Positions 6,690 through 14,380 of a DNA stretch of 26,196 nt are shown piece after piece. Under the pieces are notes generated by a model that was not told the DNA's origin, made no database searches, and saw only the letters and a program-made list of their open reading frames with translations. Origin of the DNA: JANMMJ01 sp964543235 (GTDB lineage: Bacteria > Pseudomonadota > Alphaproteobacteria > Rhizobiales > Aestuariivirgaceae). The stretch's first letter is position 1. Each line of letters opens with the position of its first letter. The stretch lies in NCBI GenBank assembly GCA_964543235.1, contig CAZIXE010000046.1, forward strand, positions 1 through 26,196, in the 5' to 3' direction. Position numbers and translations under genes: made by a program.

Positions 6690-7643
6690 TCAGAAGATGA
6701 CGGCAAGCGCGAACAGCGCAGCGAGCAGAAGCCAAAGCATGCGCCCGTAGAGCCCGAGGCCGGCGCGGATGTCGGCGCGGCTCAGATCGCCGCGGCCCTG
6801 ACCCATGGTTGCGAGGTCGACTTGGCGGCCATCATAACTGCGCGGCCCCCCGAGGCTGATGCCGAGCGCGCCGGCCAGTGCCGCCTCGGGCCAGCCGGCA
6901 TTGGGCGAGACGTGCCGGCCGGCATCGCGCCACATCGCCGTGAGAGCGCGGCGGGCGCTCTGCTGATCGGCAAACCAGGCGGCACCGGCGAACAGCAGTC
7001 CGGTCAGCCGTGACGCCGGCAGATTGGCGAGGTCGTCGAGGCGGGCGGTGGCCCAGCCGAAATGCAAGTATCGCCTGGACCGGTGGCCGATCATCGAATC
7101 GGCGGTGTTGATGGCCTTGTAAAGGACAATGCCGGGCAGGCCGGCGATGGCAAACCACAGGACCGGTGCCACGACGCCGTCAGAAGCGTTCTCGGCAAGA
7201 CTCTCAAGTGCCGCCCGCGATACTCCCGACTCGTCGAGGCTGGCGGGATCGCGGCCGACGATCATGGCCACAGCGGTGCGGGCCTCCGGCAGGGAGCGCT
7301 CAAGTGCTTCGGCAACGGCGGCGACATGATCGCGGAGTGACTTCTGGGCAAGCAGGGGAACCGCGCAGAGCGCTTCGACCACCCAGCCCAGGGGCAGAAG
7401 CCGGGCCAGAAGTGTTACTGCCAGGCTGGCTGCGCCTGCCACCACCAGCAGGATCATCAGGGCCGCCACGCCGCTCAGCCGTGACCGAAGCGGCGAGGAT
7501 TGCGGGCGGTTCAAGGTGCTGTCCAGCCAGGCGATAAGCCATCCCAGCCACTCCACCGGATGTCCGGCGCGGCGATAGGCCCAGTCCGGGTAGCCGGTGA
7601 AGCGCTCGACCAACAGGGCCAGGGCGGCAGCGGTGAAACTCAC
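6690..7643 (-). CDS. cbiB: Adenosylcobinamide-phosphate synthase (CbiB/CobD)
   Basis: A 317-residue inner-membrane protein that attaches (R)-1-amino-2-propanol (or its phosphate) to adenosylcobyric acid. It shows the family signature: GHPVEWLGWLIAWLD near residue 27, ESLAENASDGVVAPV near 149, YKAINTADSMIGHRS near 175, and VSPNAGWPEAALAGAL near 246. Four to five hydrophobic segments are visible. The start is a GTG whose last bases form the stop of cobQ (GTGA overlap), so it is translated by coupling. It is the last gene of the cobA-cobB-cobQ-cbiB chain. Confidence 0.95.
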   Translation of the reverse strand: MSFTAAALALLVERFTGYPDWAYRRAGHPVEWLGWLIAWLDSTLNRPQSSPLRSRLSGVAALMILLVVAGAASLAVTLLARLLPLGWVVEALCAVPLLAQKSLRDHVAAVAEALERSLPEARTAVAMIVGRDPASLDESGVSRAALESLAENASDGVVAPVLWFAIAGLPGIVLYKAINTADSMIGHRSRRYLHFGWATARLDDLANLPASRLTGLLFAGAAWFADQQSARRALTAMWRDAGRHVSPNAGWPEAALAGALGISLGGPRSYDGRQVDLATMGQGRGDLSRADIRAGLGLYGRMLWLLLAALFALAVIF

Positions 7644-9106
7644 AGGCTCACCACCCCGGCCAGTGCCAGCAGCCGTTCGATGTCGAGGTGGCGCTCGAGA
7701 TGGGCGGCAAGGGCATCGAGGGTTGCCTCGACCTTCGCCTCATAATCCAGGTCGGAGGGATTGGCGCCGAGCTGTTTCAGGAAGGCACTGCGGAAGCCGT
7801 CGGCGGCGAAACAGCCATGCAGATAGGTTCCCATGATGCGGCCGTTCATCGAAATGGCGCCGTCGGGCTGCCCGCCGATCATCGCGAAGGGGCGCTGGCA
7901 ATCCGCGCCGGTGCTTTTGCCGAGATGGATCTCATAGCCCGTCATGGCCATTCCGGACGGGACATGGACAGCCTCAACCCGGGTCAGCGTCTTGTCCGGC
8001 AGCAGCGTGGTCTCGGTATCGAGCAGGCCCAGCCCCGCGACCGTTCCGGCCGGCCCCTCGCTGCCCAGCGGATCGTGGATCAGCCGGCCCAGCATCTGGT
8101 AGCCGCCGCAGAGGCCCAGGACAGCGCCGCCGCGGCGCGCATGCCCCAGAATGTCGATGTCCCAGCCTTCCTGCCGGAGCGCCGCAAGGTCGGATACGGT
8201 CGATTTGGAGCCGGGCAGGATCAGCAGGTCGCAGAGCGGCAGGGGCTCGCCCGGCGGCACGATGCGGAGCTCCACATCCGGCTCAAGTTTCAGGGGATCG
8301 AGATCGTCGAAATTGGCAATGCGTGGCAGGCGCGGGACGGCGATCACGCAGCCGCCTTTGCCAGCGCCGGCATGGTGCGCCAGGGCGAGCGAGTCCTCGG
8401 CCGGCAGGGCGGCGGCGGCGGCAAAATGCGGCACCACGCCGAGGCAGGGGGCGCCAGCCAGCCGCTCGGCCATGGCAACGCCTTCAGAGAAAAGTTGAGG
8501 ATCGCCATGGAAGTTGTTGATCAGGAATCCCTTTAGGCGCTGCCGGTCGGCGTCGGGAAGGATCTGGAAGGTGCCGGCTACCGCGGCAATGACTCCACCG
8601 CGGTGGATATCGCCGATGAGCAGCGCATTGATGCCGGCAGCGGCGGCAAAGCCCATGTTGGCGAGATCGCCGTCACGCAAATTGAGTTCGGCGGGACTGC
8701 CGGCCCCCTCGACAATAACGAGGTCGGCATTGCGTGCCAGATCGCGAAAGCTTGCCAGGATCACCGGCAGGTAGGCCTTGCGGTTTTCGAAATAGTCGCG
8801 GGCTGACAGGGTCGCAGCCCAGCGGCCCTGCACGATTACCTGGGCTCCCGATCCCGATTCGGGCTTCAGGAGGACCGGGTTCATGTGCACGGTCGGTGCA
8901 ATCCGGGCGGCCCGCGCCTGCAGGGCCTGGGCGCGGCCGATCTCGCCGCCATCGACGGTGACTGCGGCATTGTTCGACATGTTCTGCGGCTTGAACGGCT
9001 TTACGGCGAGACCGCGATTGGCGAAGTGCCGGCAGAGGCCCGCGGCAATCAGCGATTTGCCGACATCGGAACCGGTGCCCATCAGCATGATGGCGCGGAC
9101 GCTCAT
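7640..9106 (-). CDS. cobQ: Cobyric acid synthase
   Basis: A 488-residue glutamine- and ATP-dependent amidotransferase that amidates four side chains (b, d, e, g) of adenosylcobyrinic acid a,c-diamide. The N-terminal dethiobiotin-synthetase-like ATPase has GTGSDVGKS at 10-18 and KPFKPQNMSNNA at 36-47. The C-terminal GATase domain has its nucleophile at Cys333 in GLCGGYQMLG. Length is typical. Start ATG and stop overlap cobB and cbiB by four bases each (ATGA, GTGA), giving strict translational coupling within the chain. Confidence 0.97.
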   Translation of the reverse strand: MSVRAIMLMGTGSDVGKSLIAAGLCRHFANRGLAVKPFKPQNMSNNAAVTVDGGEIGRAQALQARAARIAPTVHMNPVLLKPESGSGAQVIVQGRWAATLSARDYFENRKAYLPVILASFRDLARNADLVIVEGAGSPAELNLRDGDLANMGFAAAAGINALLIGDIHRGGVIAAVAGTFQILPDADRQRLKGFLINNFHGDPQLFSEGVAMAERLAGAPCLGVVPHFAAAAALPAEDSLALAHHAGAGKGGCVIAVPRLPRIANFDDLDPLKLEPDVELRIVPPGEPLPLCDLLILPGSKSTVSDLAALRQEGWDIDILGHARRGGAVLGLCGGYQMLGRLIHDPLGSEGPAGTVAGLGLLDTETTLLPDKTLTRVEAVHVPSGMAMTGYEIHLGKSTGADCQRPFAMIGGQPDGAISMNGRIMGTYLHGCFAADGFRSAFLKQLGANPSDLDYEAKVEATLDALAAHLERHLDIERLLALAGVVSL

Positions 9107-10371
9107 GCAATCACGTGTGCGTAGGAGCCCATGACATGGCCGTGGCGAAGCCCGATCGGGCCGAGGTCGCGGCCGGCGGCATCACGGGCCTGGAACAACG
9201 GGTCGGCCGCATCCTGCCGGGCGATCGTCGAATAGTGGAATTCATGGCCGCGCAGCCGCGGCGGAAATGGCAGGGCGCCGGCATGGTCGAGCTCGCGATA
9301 GCCCAGATGCAGTTCGCGTTTGGCGAAGCTGGTGACAAGCGGCAAGAGCCCGGCCATTTCGTGCGTGTTGCCGTCAGCGTCGATGAGATGGCGGCCCAGC
9401 ACCATGAAGCCGCCGCATTCGCCGTAGACGAGCGCATTGCTGCGGCGAAGGCCCCCCAGGAAGCGGTTGGCCGCCGCCAGCCGTCCCGCCTGGAGTTCTG
9501 GATAGCCGCCAGGAAGAAAGATGGCATCGCAGCCTGGCGGCGGCGGCTCATCGGCCAGCGGCGTGAAGGGATGGATCTCCGCGCCGGCGTCGCGCCAGCC
9601 GGCCAGCAGGTGCGGGTAGGCGAAGGCAAAGGCATCATCGCTTGCCACCGCAATGCGCTGCCCGAGGGGTGGCAGGCCAGGCGTTGTGGGGGCGCTCGGG
9701 ACGGGGCGGCAGGCGGCAAGAATGGCCTCGATGTCGAGCGATTGGGCCATGATGGCTGCTGCCTTGTCCAGGAAACCCTCGAGTTCCGGTGTTTCGCCGG
9801 CCGGTACGAGGCCCAGATGCCGCGACGGCAGGGACAGGGCTGCGTCGCGCCCGATCATGCCCAGAATCGGGATGCGCAGCGGCTGCAGCGCAGCGGTCAG
9901 CATGGCGGCATGGCGGGGGCCCGCCACCCGGTTGCAGATGACGCCGGCGATGGCAAGGGCAGGCCGGTAGGTTGCGAAACCATGCACGAGGGCGGCCAGC
10001 GATTGCGACTGGCGGCTCGCATCGATGACCAGAACGACCGGCAGCGACAGGCCCTCGGCAATGTCGGCGGTGGAGCCCCGCCCGGCCTCCGGCCCGTCGA
10101 ACAGGCCCATCACCCCTTCGACAATAAGGGTTGCCGCATTGCTGCGGTTGAGGAGGCCCGCGAGCAGCGCCGGCGGCATGGCCCAAGCATCCAGGTTGTA
10201 ACACGGCCGGCCGGAGGCCCGTTCGTGGAAGCGGGGATCGATATAGTCAGGACCAATCTTGGCGGAGGCGGTTGCGATGCCGCGCTGACGCAAGGCCCGC
10301 AACAGACCCAGCGTCACCACGGTCTTGCCGCTGCCCGATTGCGGCGCGGCGATGATCAGGCCGTCAGCCAA
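9103..10371 (-). CDS. cobB: Cobyrinate / hydrogenobyrinate a,c-diamide synthase
   Basis: A 422-residue CobB/CbiA-type enzyme that amidates the a and c acetate side chains using glutamine and ATP. The P-loop PQSGSGKT lies at 10-17, KIGPDYIDPRFH follows, and the GATase nucleophile is Cys319 in GECGGFMVLG; HGHVMGSYAH ends the domain. The frame is open 34 codons further upstream to an ATG at 10473, but that would overlap cobA by 110 bases with an extension unlike the family. I place the start at a TTG (10371) that overlaps the cobA stop by eight bases and gives the canonical N-terminus MADGLIIAAPQSGSGK. The stop overlaps the cobQ ATG. Confidence 0.93.
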   Translation of the reverse strand: MADGLIIAAPQSGSGKTVVTLGLLRALRQRGIATASAKIGPDYIDPRFHERASGRPCYNLDAWAMPPALLAGLLNRSNAATLIVEGVMGLFDGPEAGRGSTADIAEGLSLPVVLVIDASRQSQSLAALVHGFATYRPALAIAGVICNRVAGPRHAAMLTAALQPLRIPILGMIGRDAALSLPSRHLGLVPAGETPELEGFLDKAAAIMAQSLDIEAILAACRPVPSAPTTPGLPPLGQRIAVASDDAFAFAYPHLLAGWRDAGAEIHPFTPLADEPPPPGCDAIFLPGGYPELQAGRLAAANRFLGGLRRSNALVYGECGGFMVLGRHLIDADGNTHEMAGLLPLVTSFAKRELHLGYRELDHAGALPFPPRLRGHEFHYSTIARQDAADPLFQARDAAGRDLGPIGLRHGHVMGSYAHVIA

Positions 10372-11233
10372 TGGGGTTGTCCCGGAGCGTGTCCTTGTAC
10401 CAGTCGAGCACGGGGCGCCAGTCGGCGATACTGCCAACGACAACGATGGCGGGAGTTGCCGGTTCGTTGTCATTGAGGAATTTATCGACGCCGGCGAGCG
10501 TCGTTTGCAGTGTCGTCTGGTGTCGCAGGGTGGCGTTCGAGACGATCGTCACGGCGTCGCCGGTCGGCCGACCCGCCTCAAGCAGGGTGTGAGCGATCTC
10601 ACGCAAGTGCTTGACTGCCATATACATTACCAATACGGGCGTGGCCCGTGCCACGGCCGGCCAATCGACATTGGCGGGCATCTGGCCGGTGGCGTCATGG
10701 CCCGTCAAGAACATCACCGAATGATTGGAATCGCGGTGAGTCGCGGGCATTCCGGCATAGGCGAGACCGCCCACGCCGGCGGTTATGCCGGGCACGATGC
10801 GGAAAGGAATGCCGGCCTCCGCCAGCTGCTGGCACTCCTCGCCGCCGCGTCCGAACATGAAAGGATCGCCACCCTTCAGGCGGAGCACGCGCTTGCCGGC
10901 GCGGGCCAGCTCGATCAGCCGCAAGGAAATGTCGCGCTGGGTGGGCGAAGGCTTGCCGCCGCGCTTGCCGGCATACTCGCAGGCGGCACCTGTCCTGAGC
11001 CAACGCAGCATGTCGGGATTGACCAAAGCGTCGTAGACGGCGACATCGCAGGTCTGCATGGCATGATAGCAGAGCAGCGACATCAGTCCCGGTGCCCCCG
11101 GACCGGCACCGGCCAGCCACACCCAGCCCGGTTCAAAAACCGGGAAGGGCTCGCTGTCGAGGCGGGCGAAACCGGTGGCCGTAGCGGCTGGTTCCAGCCA
11201 GTTCTCTGCCGATTTGGTTGGTCCGCAGCTCAT
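10364..11233 (-). CDS. cobA: Uroporphyrinogen-III C-methyltransferase
   Basis: A 289-residue SAM-dependent methyltransferase that converts uroporphyrinogen III to precorrin-2, the entry step to corrins (and siroheme). Motifs: VWLAGAGPGAPGLMSL at 38-53, VYDALVNPDML at 66-76, GGDPFMFGRGGEE at 121-133, VPGITAGVGGLAY at 147-159. The N-terminus carries about 35 extra residues before the methylase domain with no recognisable motif. It is a stand-alone CobA, not fused to a siroheme synthase domain. It is the first gene of the minus-strand chain; its ATG is 21 bases from the divergent cbiD ATG. Confidence 0.96.
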   Translation of the reverse strand: MSCGPTKSAENWLEPAATATGFARLDSEPFPVFEPGWVWLAGAGPGAPGLMSLLCYHAMQTCDVAVYDALVNPDMLRWLRTGAACEYAGKRGGKPSPTQRDISLRLIELARAGKRVLRLKGGDPFMFGRGGEECQQLAEAGIPFRIVPGITAGVGGLAYAGMPATHRDSNHSVMFLTGHDATGQMPANVDWPAVARATPVLVMYMAVKHLREIAHTLLEAGRPTGDAVTIVSNATLRHQTTLQTTLAGVDKFLNDNEPATPAIVVVGSIADWRPVLDWYKDTLRDNPIG

Positions 11234-11246
11234 GGCGCCTTATACA
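11218..11246 (+). promoter_or_regulatory. Putative cbiD promoter inside the cobA-cbiD divergent gap
   Basis: TTGGTC (11218-11223), a 17-base spacer and TATACA (11241-11246) form a fair sigma-70-type promoter reading right. Transcription would begin at about 11253, at the cbiD ATG (11255), predicting a leaderless mRNA. The same A/T patch read on the minus strand gives TATAAG (11244-11239), which would start transcription at the cobA ATG (11233), but its -35 is weak. Confidence 0.35.
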
Positions 11247-11254
11247 ATGCTCGC

Positions 11255-12310
11255 ATGCGAGTGGAGAAGCCTGCAGGGCAGTTAAGGCGCGGCTGGACGA
11301 CGGGCGCATGTGCAACTGCGGCAACCAAGGCGGCTTGCGCGGCATTGCTCACCGGCCGCTTTCCCGATCCCGTCAGCATTACCCTGCCGAAAGGCGAAGT
11401 GCCGCATTTCCCACTGGCGCTGGCCGAGCGTGGCGCGGGCTGGGCGCGGGCCGGGATCGTCAAGGATGCCGGCGATGATCCCGATGTCACCCATGGCTGC
11501 ACGGTCATTGCGACCGTGCGGCCGGGCGGCGAGGGCATCCGCTTCAGGGCCGGGCCCGGCGTCGGCACGATCACGCGGGCCGGCCTGCCGTTGCCACCGG
11601 GAGAACCGGCCATCAATCCGGCGCCGCGGGCCATGATGCGCCAGGTCATCAGCGAACTCGGCGGCCCCCAGGATGTCGAGATCGAGATTGCCATTCCCGA
11701 TGGCGAGCGGCTGGCCGCGAAGACCTGGAACCCGCGGCTTGGCATCGTGGGCGGGCTGTCGATCCTCGGCACCACGGGCATCGTCAATCCCTATTCCTGC
11801 GCGGCGTGGATCGCCTCGCTGCATCGCGGCGTCGACGTGGCGCGGGCCATGGGCCTGCGGCACGTGGCAGGCTGCACCGGGACAACATCAGAAGCGGCGG
11901 TGCAACGCCATTTTGGCCTGCCGCTGGAAGCGATGCTCGATATGGGCGACTTCGCCGGCGGCCTGCTCAAATATCTGCGCAGCCATCCGGTGGAGCGGGT
12001 TACCATCGGCGGAGGCTTCGGCAAAATCGCCAAGCTCGCGCAAGGGGCGCTCGATCTGCATTCGGGGCGGAGCCAGGTCGACCTTGCATGGATCGCCGCG
12101 CGAGTCCCGCCGGGGCTCAGGTTGCGGGTCGAAGCCGCCAATTCGGCGCTGGACGCGCTGCAGATCTGCAACGAGGCGGGATTCGATGTTGCCGGGGTTG
12201 TTGCCGCCGCGGCGCTCGCTGTCGTTCACGACGTGCTGCGGGGCAGTGCCATACGTGCCGATGTCATCATCGTCGACCGTGAAGGCAGGATCATCGCGCA
12301 TGCTGGTTAG
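11255..12310 (+). CDS. cbiD: Cobalt-precorrin-5B C1-methyltransferase
   Basis: A 351-residue CbiD. The family opening RRGWTTGACATAATKAA is at 11-27, PGVGTITRAGLPLPPGEPAI near 105-125, LGIVGGLSILGTTGIVNPYS near 162-181, and GCTGTTSEAAVQ and GGGFGKIAKLAQG later. It methylates C1 of the corrin ring with SAM during loss of the C20 fragment (best known from the cobalt-early pathway). The frame is open far upstream across cobA, but the family N-terminus and the 21-base gap fix the ATG at 11255. There is no ribosome site in that gap, in line with a leaderless transcript. The stop overlaps the cobK start by 11 bases. Confidence 0.95.
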   Translation: MRVEKPAGQLRRGWTTGACATAATKAACAALLTGRFPDPVSITLPKGEVPHFPLALAERGAGWARAGIVKDAGDDPDVTHGCTVIATVRPGGEGIRFRAGPGVGTITRAGLPLPPGEPAINPAPRAMMRQVISELGGPQDVEIEIAIPDGERLAAKTWNPRLGIVGGLSILGTTGIVNPYSCAAWIASLHRGVDVARAMGLRHVAGCTGTTSEAAVQRHFGLPLEAMLDMGDFAGGLLKYLRSHPVERVTIGGGFGKIAKLAQGALDLHSGRSQVDLAWIAARVPPGLRLRVEAANSALDALQICNEAGFDVAGVVAAAALAVVHDVLRGSAIRADVIIVDREGRIIAHAG

Positions 12311-13043
12311 GCCGGTACTCATTCTGGGCGGCACGGCGGAAGCCCGTGAGCTTGCCGGACTCCTCATCGCGCGCGGCTTCGCACCGGTCACTTCGCTAGC
12401 GGGAGCAACATCCGACCCGCTGCTTCCGCCAGGCGGCATCCGCAGGGGCGGCTTCGGCAGCGTACAGGGCATGGTGCGCTACGCCACAGGTGCGTTCATG
12501 GTGGCAATCGCCGATGCCTCGCATCCCTTCGCCGTGCAGATCTCCGCCCATGCCGCCGCCGCGGCCCAGAGGATGGGCATTCCCTATGTGCGTCTCGAGC
12601 GTCCGGAGTGGACGGCACGGGCGGACGACCAGTGGATTCCGGTCGACAGCATCGCCGCGGCGGCGGCGGCGATCCCGGCAGGGGCGAGAGTGCTTGTCAC
12701 CACCGGGCGGAAGGAACTTGGGCCGTTTCTGGCGCGCAGCGATATCGGCGGCGTCATCCGCACCGTCGAGGCGCCGCGCCAGCCGCTTCCCGATAACTGG
12801 GCGCTCCTCAGGCAACGGCCGCCATTCAGCATGGCGGAAGAGTGTGATCTCATGGAGCGCGAAGCCATCACCTTGCTCGTCAGCAAGAATGCCGGGGGCG
12901 AGGCGACACGCGCCAAGCTCGACGCTGCCCGGGAAAAAAAGATTCCAGTGATCATGGTTCAGCGCCCCAGGCTCCCCGAGGCGCCGGTGTTCTGGCCGGC
13001 GGCTGCGCTGGCGGACCATCTCGCGCTGGCCATTAGCGCTTGA
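12300..13043 (+). CDS. cobK: Precorrin-6A / cobalt-precorrin-6A reductase
   Basis: A 247-residue CobK/CbiJ that reduces (cobalt-)precorrin-6A with NADPH. It opens with VLILGGTAEARELAGLL, the nucleotide-binding start of this family, and has VAIADASHPFAVQIS near residue 65, the conserved D-A-[ST]-H-P-[FY]-A motif. LVTTGRKELGPF lies near 135 and LLVSKNAGG near 193. The ATG overlaps the last codons of cbiD by 11 bases, so the two form a coupled pair that acts consecutively in the pathway. Length is normal. Confidence 0.95.
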   Translation: MLVRPVLILGGTAEARELAGLLIARGFAPVTSLAGATSDPLLPPGGIRRGGFGSVQGMVRYATGAFMVAIADASHPFAVQISAHAAAAAQRMGIPYVRLERPEWTARADDQWIPVDSIAAAAAAIPAGARVLVTTGRKELGPFLARSDIGGVIRTVEAPRQPLPDNWALLRQRPPFSMAEECDLMEREAITLLVSKNAGGEATRAKLDAAREKKIPVIMVQRPRLPEAPVFWPAAALADHLALAISA

Positions 13044-13216
13044 CCCGCCAGCCGATCTCGGCTTGTCTAGCCCGAGGGTGCCTGGAAGTTCCGGGCATTC
13101 AAGGGAGTAACAACAAAAGCAGGCGATCTGCCCGGATCAGCAATGACCGGATCGGCAAGAATCACAAGGCCGGACGCTGCGAGACCAGGGCGACGCTTCA
13201 TTCGAGAGAAGGACAG

Positions 13217-14254
13217 ATGATGAAAAGCAAACTGCTTTCATGCGTTTTCGGGCTTGGCATGGTGGCCACGGCGGCAACAGCCTCAGCCGGCACGCTCGAC
13301 GACGTCAAGACCAAGGGATTCGTGCAATGCGGCGTGAGCCAGGGGCTGCCCGGCTTCTCCAATCCCGATTCGCAGAACAACTGGACCGGGCTCGACGTCG
13401 ATTTCTGCCGCGCGGTAGCGTCGGCCATCTTCAACGATCCGAACAAGGTGAAGTTCTCGCCGCTGTCGGCCAAGGAGCGTTTCACGGCACTGCAGTCGGG
13501 CGAAATCGATCTCCTGTCGCGCAACACCACCTGGACGATGAGCCGCGATACCTCGCTCGGCCTCAAGTTCGCGGGCGTCACCTATTATGACGGCCAGGGC
13601 TTCATGGTGCGCAAGTCGCTGGGCGTCGATTCGGCGCTCAAGCTCGACGGCGCCACGGTCTGCACCAATACCGGCACCACCACCGAGCTCAACCTCGCCG
13701 ACTATTTCAAGGCCAACAACATGACTTACCAGGTCGTGGCCATCGAGAATGCCGATGAAGTGCTCAAGGCCTATGACGAAGGCCGCTGCGACATCTTCAC
13801 GACCGACCAGTCGGGCCTCTATGCCGAACGCCTCAAGCTCGCCAACCCGGACGATCACGTGGTGCTGCCCGAGATCATCTCCAAGGAGCCGCTGGGACCG
13901 GTGGTCCGCCAGGGCGATGATGCCTGGTTCAACGTAGTGAAGTGGACCTACTACGCGCTGCTGATCGGCGAAGAGCTCGGCATTTCGTCGGCCAATGTCG
14001 ACGAGATGAAGAACTCCACCAATCCCGAAATCAGGCGCGTGCTCGGCATCAAGAATGACGACGGAACGGCGGCGGGCTTCGGCACCGGCATCGGCCTGTC
14101 GGAAGAGTGGGCGTACCAGATTTACAAGCATGTCGGAAACTACGCGGAAATTTTCGAGCGCAATGTCGGCCTCAACACGCCGCTCAAGATCGCACGCGGC
14201 AAGAACGCGTTGTGGACGGCCGGCGGCCTGCAATACGCGCCGCCCATCCGCTGA
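13217..14254 (+). CDS. aapJ: General L-amino acid ABC transporter, periplasmic binding protein
   Basis: A 345-residue family-3 solute-binding protein. A Sec signal peptide (KSKLLSCVFGLGMVATAATA, ending SAG) covers about residues 3-25. The mature part has VQCGVSQGLPGFSNPD, WTGLDVDFCRAVASAIF, DLLSRNTTWTMSRD and the C-terminal LNTPLKIARGKNALWTAGGL typical of AapJ/BztA. It binds a broad range of L-amino acids in the periplasm. Two ATGs are adjacent; the GAAGGA site (13208-13213) is better spaced for the second (13220). The upstream 173 bases (13044-13216) show no convincing promoter or NtrC/sigma-54 motif. A stem-loop separates it from aapQ. Confidence 0.96.
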   Translation: MMKSKLLSCVFGLGMVATAATASAGTLDDVKTKGFVQCGVSQGLPGFSNPDSQNNWTGLDVDFCRAVASAIFNDPNKVKFSPLSAKERFTALQSGEIDLLSRNTTWTMSRDTSLGLKFAGVTYYDGQGFMVRKSLGVDSALKLDGATVCTNTGTTTELNLADYFKANNMTYQVVAIENADEVLKAYDEGRCDIFTTDQSGLYAERLKLANPDDHVVLPEIISKEPLGPVVRQGDDAWFNVVKWTYYALLIGEELGISSANVDEMKNSTNPEIRRVLGIKNDDGTAAGFGTGIGLSEEWAYQIYKHVGNYAEIFERNVGLNTPLKIARGKNALWTAGGLQYAPPIR

Positions 14255-14259
14255 TCGGC

Positions 14260-14294
14260 ATGAAGGGGTCCGGCAGAGCGCCGGGCCCCTTCAT
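14260..14294 (+). terminator. Strong stem-loop between aapJ and aapQ
   Basis: ATGAAGGGGTCCGGC (14260-14274) pairs with GCCGGGCCCCTTCAT (14280-14294): a 15-base stem with one G-U wobble and loop AGAGC, starting six bases after the aapJ stop. There is no U-run, so it is more likely an mRNA-stabilising or partial-attenuating hairpin that raises binding-protein expression above that of the permeases, as is known for other ABC operons. Confidence 0.7.
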
Positions 14295-14380
14295 TCACCG
14301 CCCACGAAGCAAGACCGGGCAAACCGGCGCGTAAAAATGGGGAGGAGGCAACAAGCCTCGGGACAAAGGGTGACAAGGGC

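Noticed and set aside
9115..10476. Plus-strand open frame of 453 codons opposite cobB
   Set aside because: It mirrors cobB; no recognisable domain, and cobB has all its motifs.
10325..11254. N-terminal extension of cbiD across cobA
   Set aside because: The sequence is the antisense of cobA. The CbiD family N-terminus starts at the ATG at 11255.
13046..13076. Terminator hairpin after cobK
   Set aside because: The stems around CTCGG/CCGAG are short and bulged, and no T-run follows.
13044..13216. Sigma-54 or NtrC-type promoter before aapJ
   Set aside because: No TGGCAC-N5-TTGC match. TTGACC at 13040-13045 has no good -10 partner.
13283..14233. Minus-strand frame of 316 codons opposite aapJ
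   Set aside because: Antisense shadow; aapJ is a textbook binding protein in the other strand.
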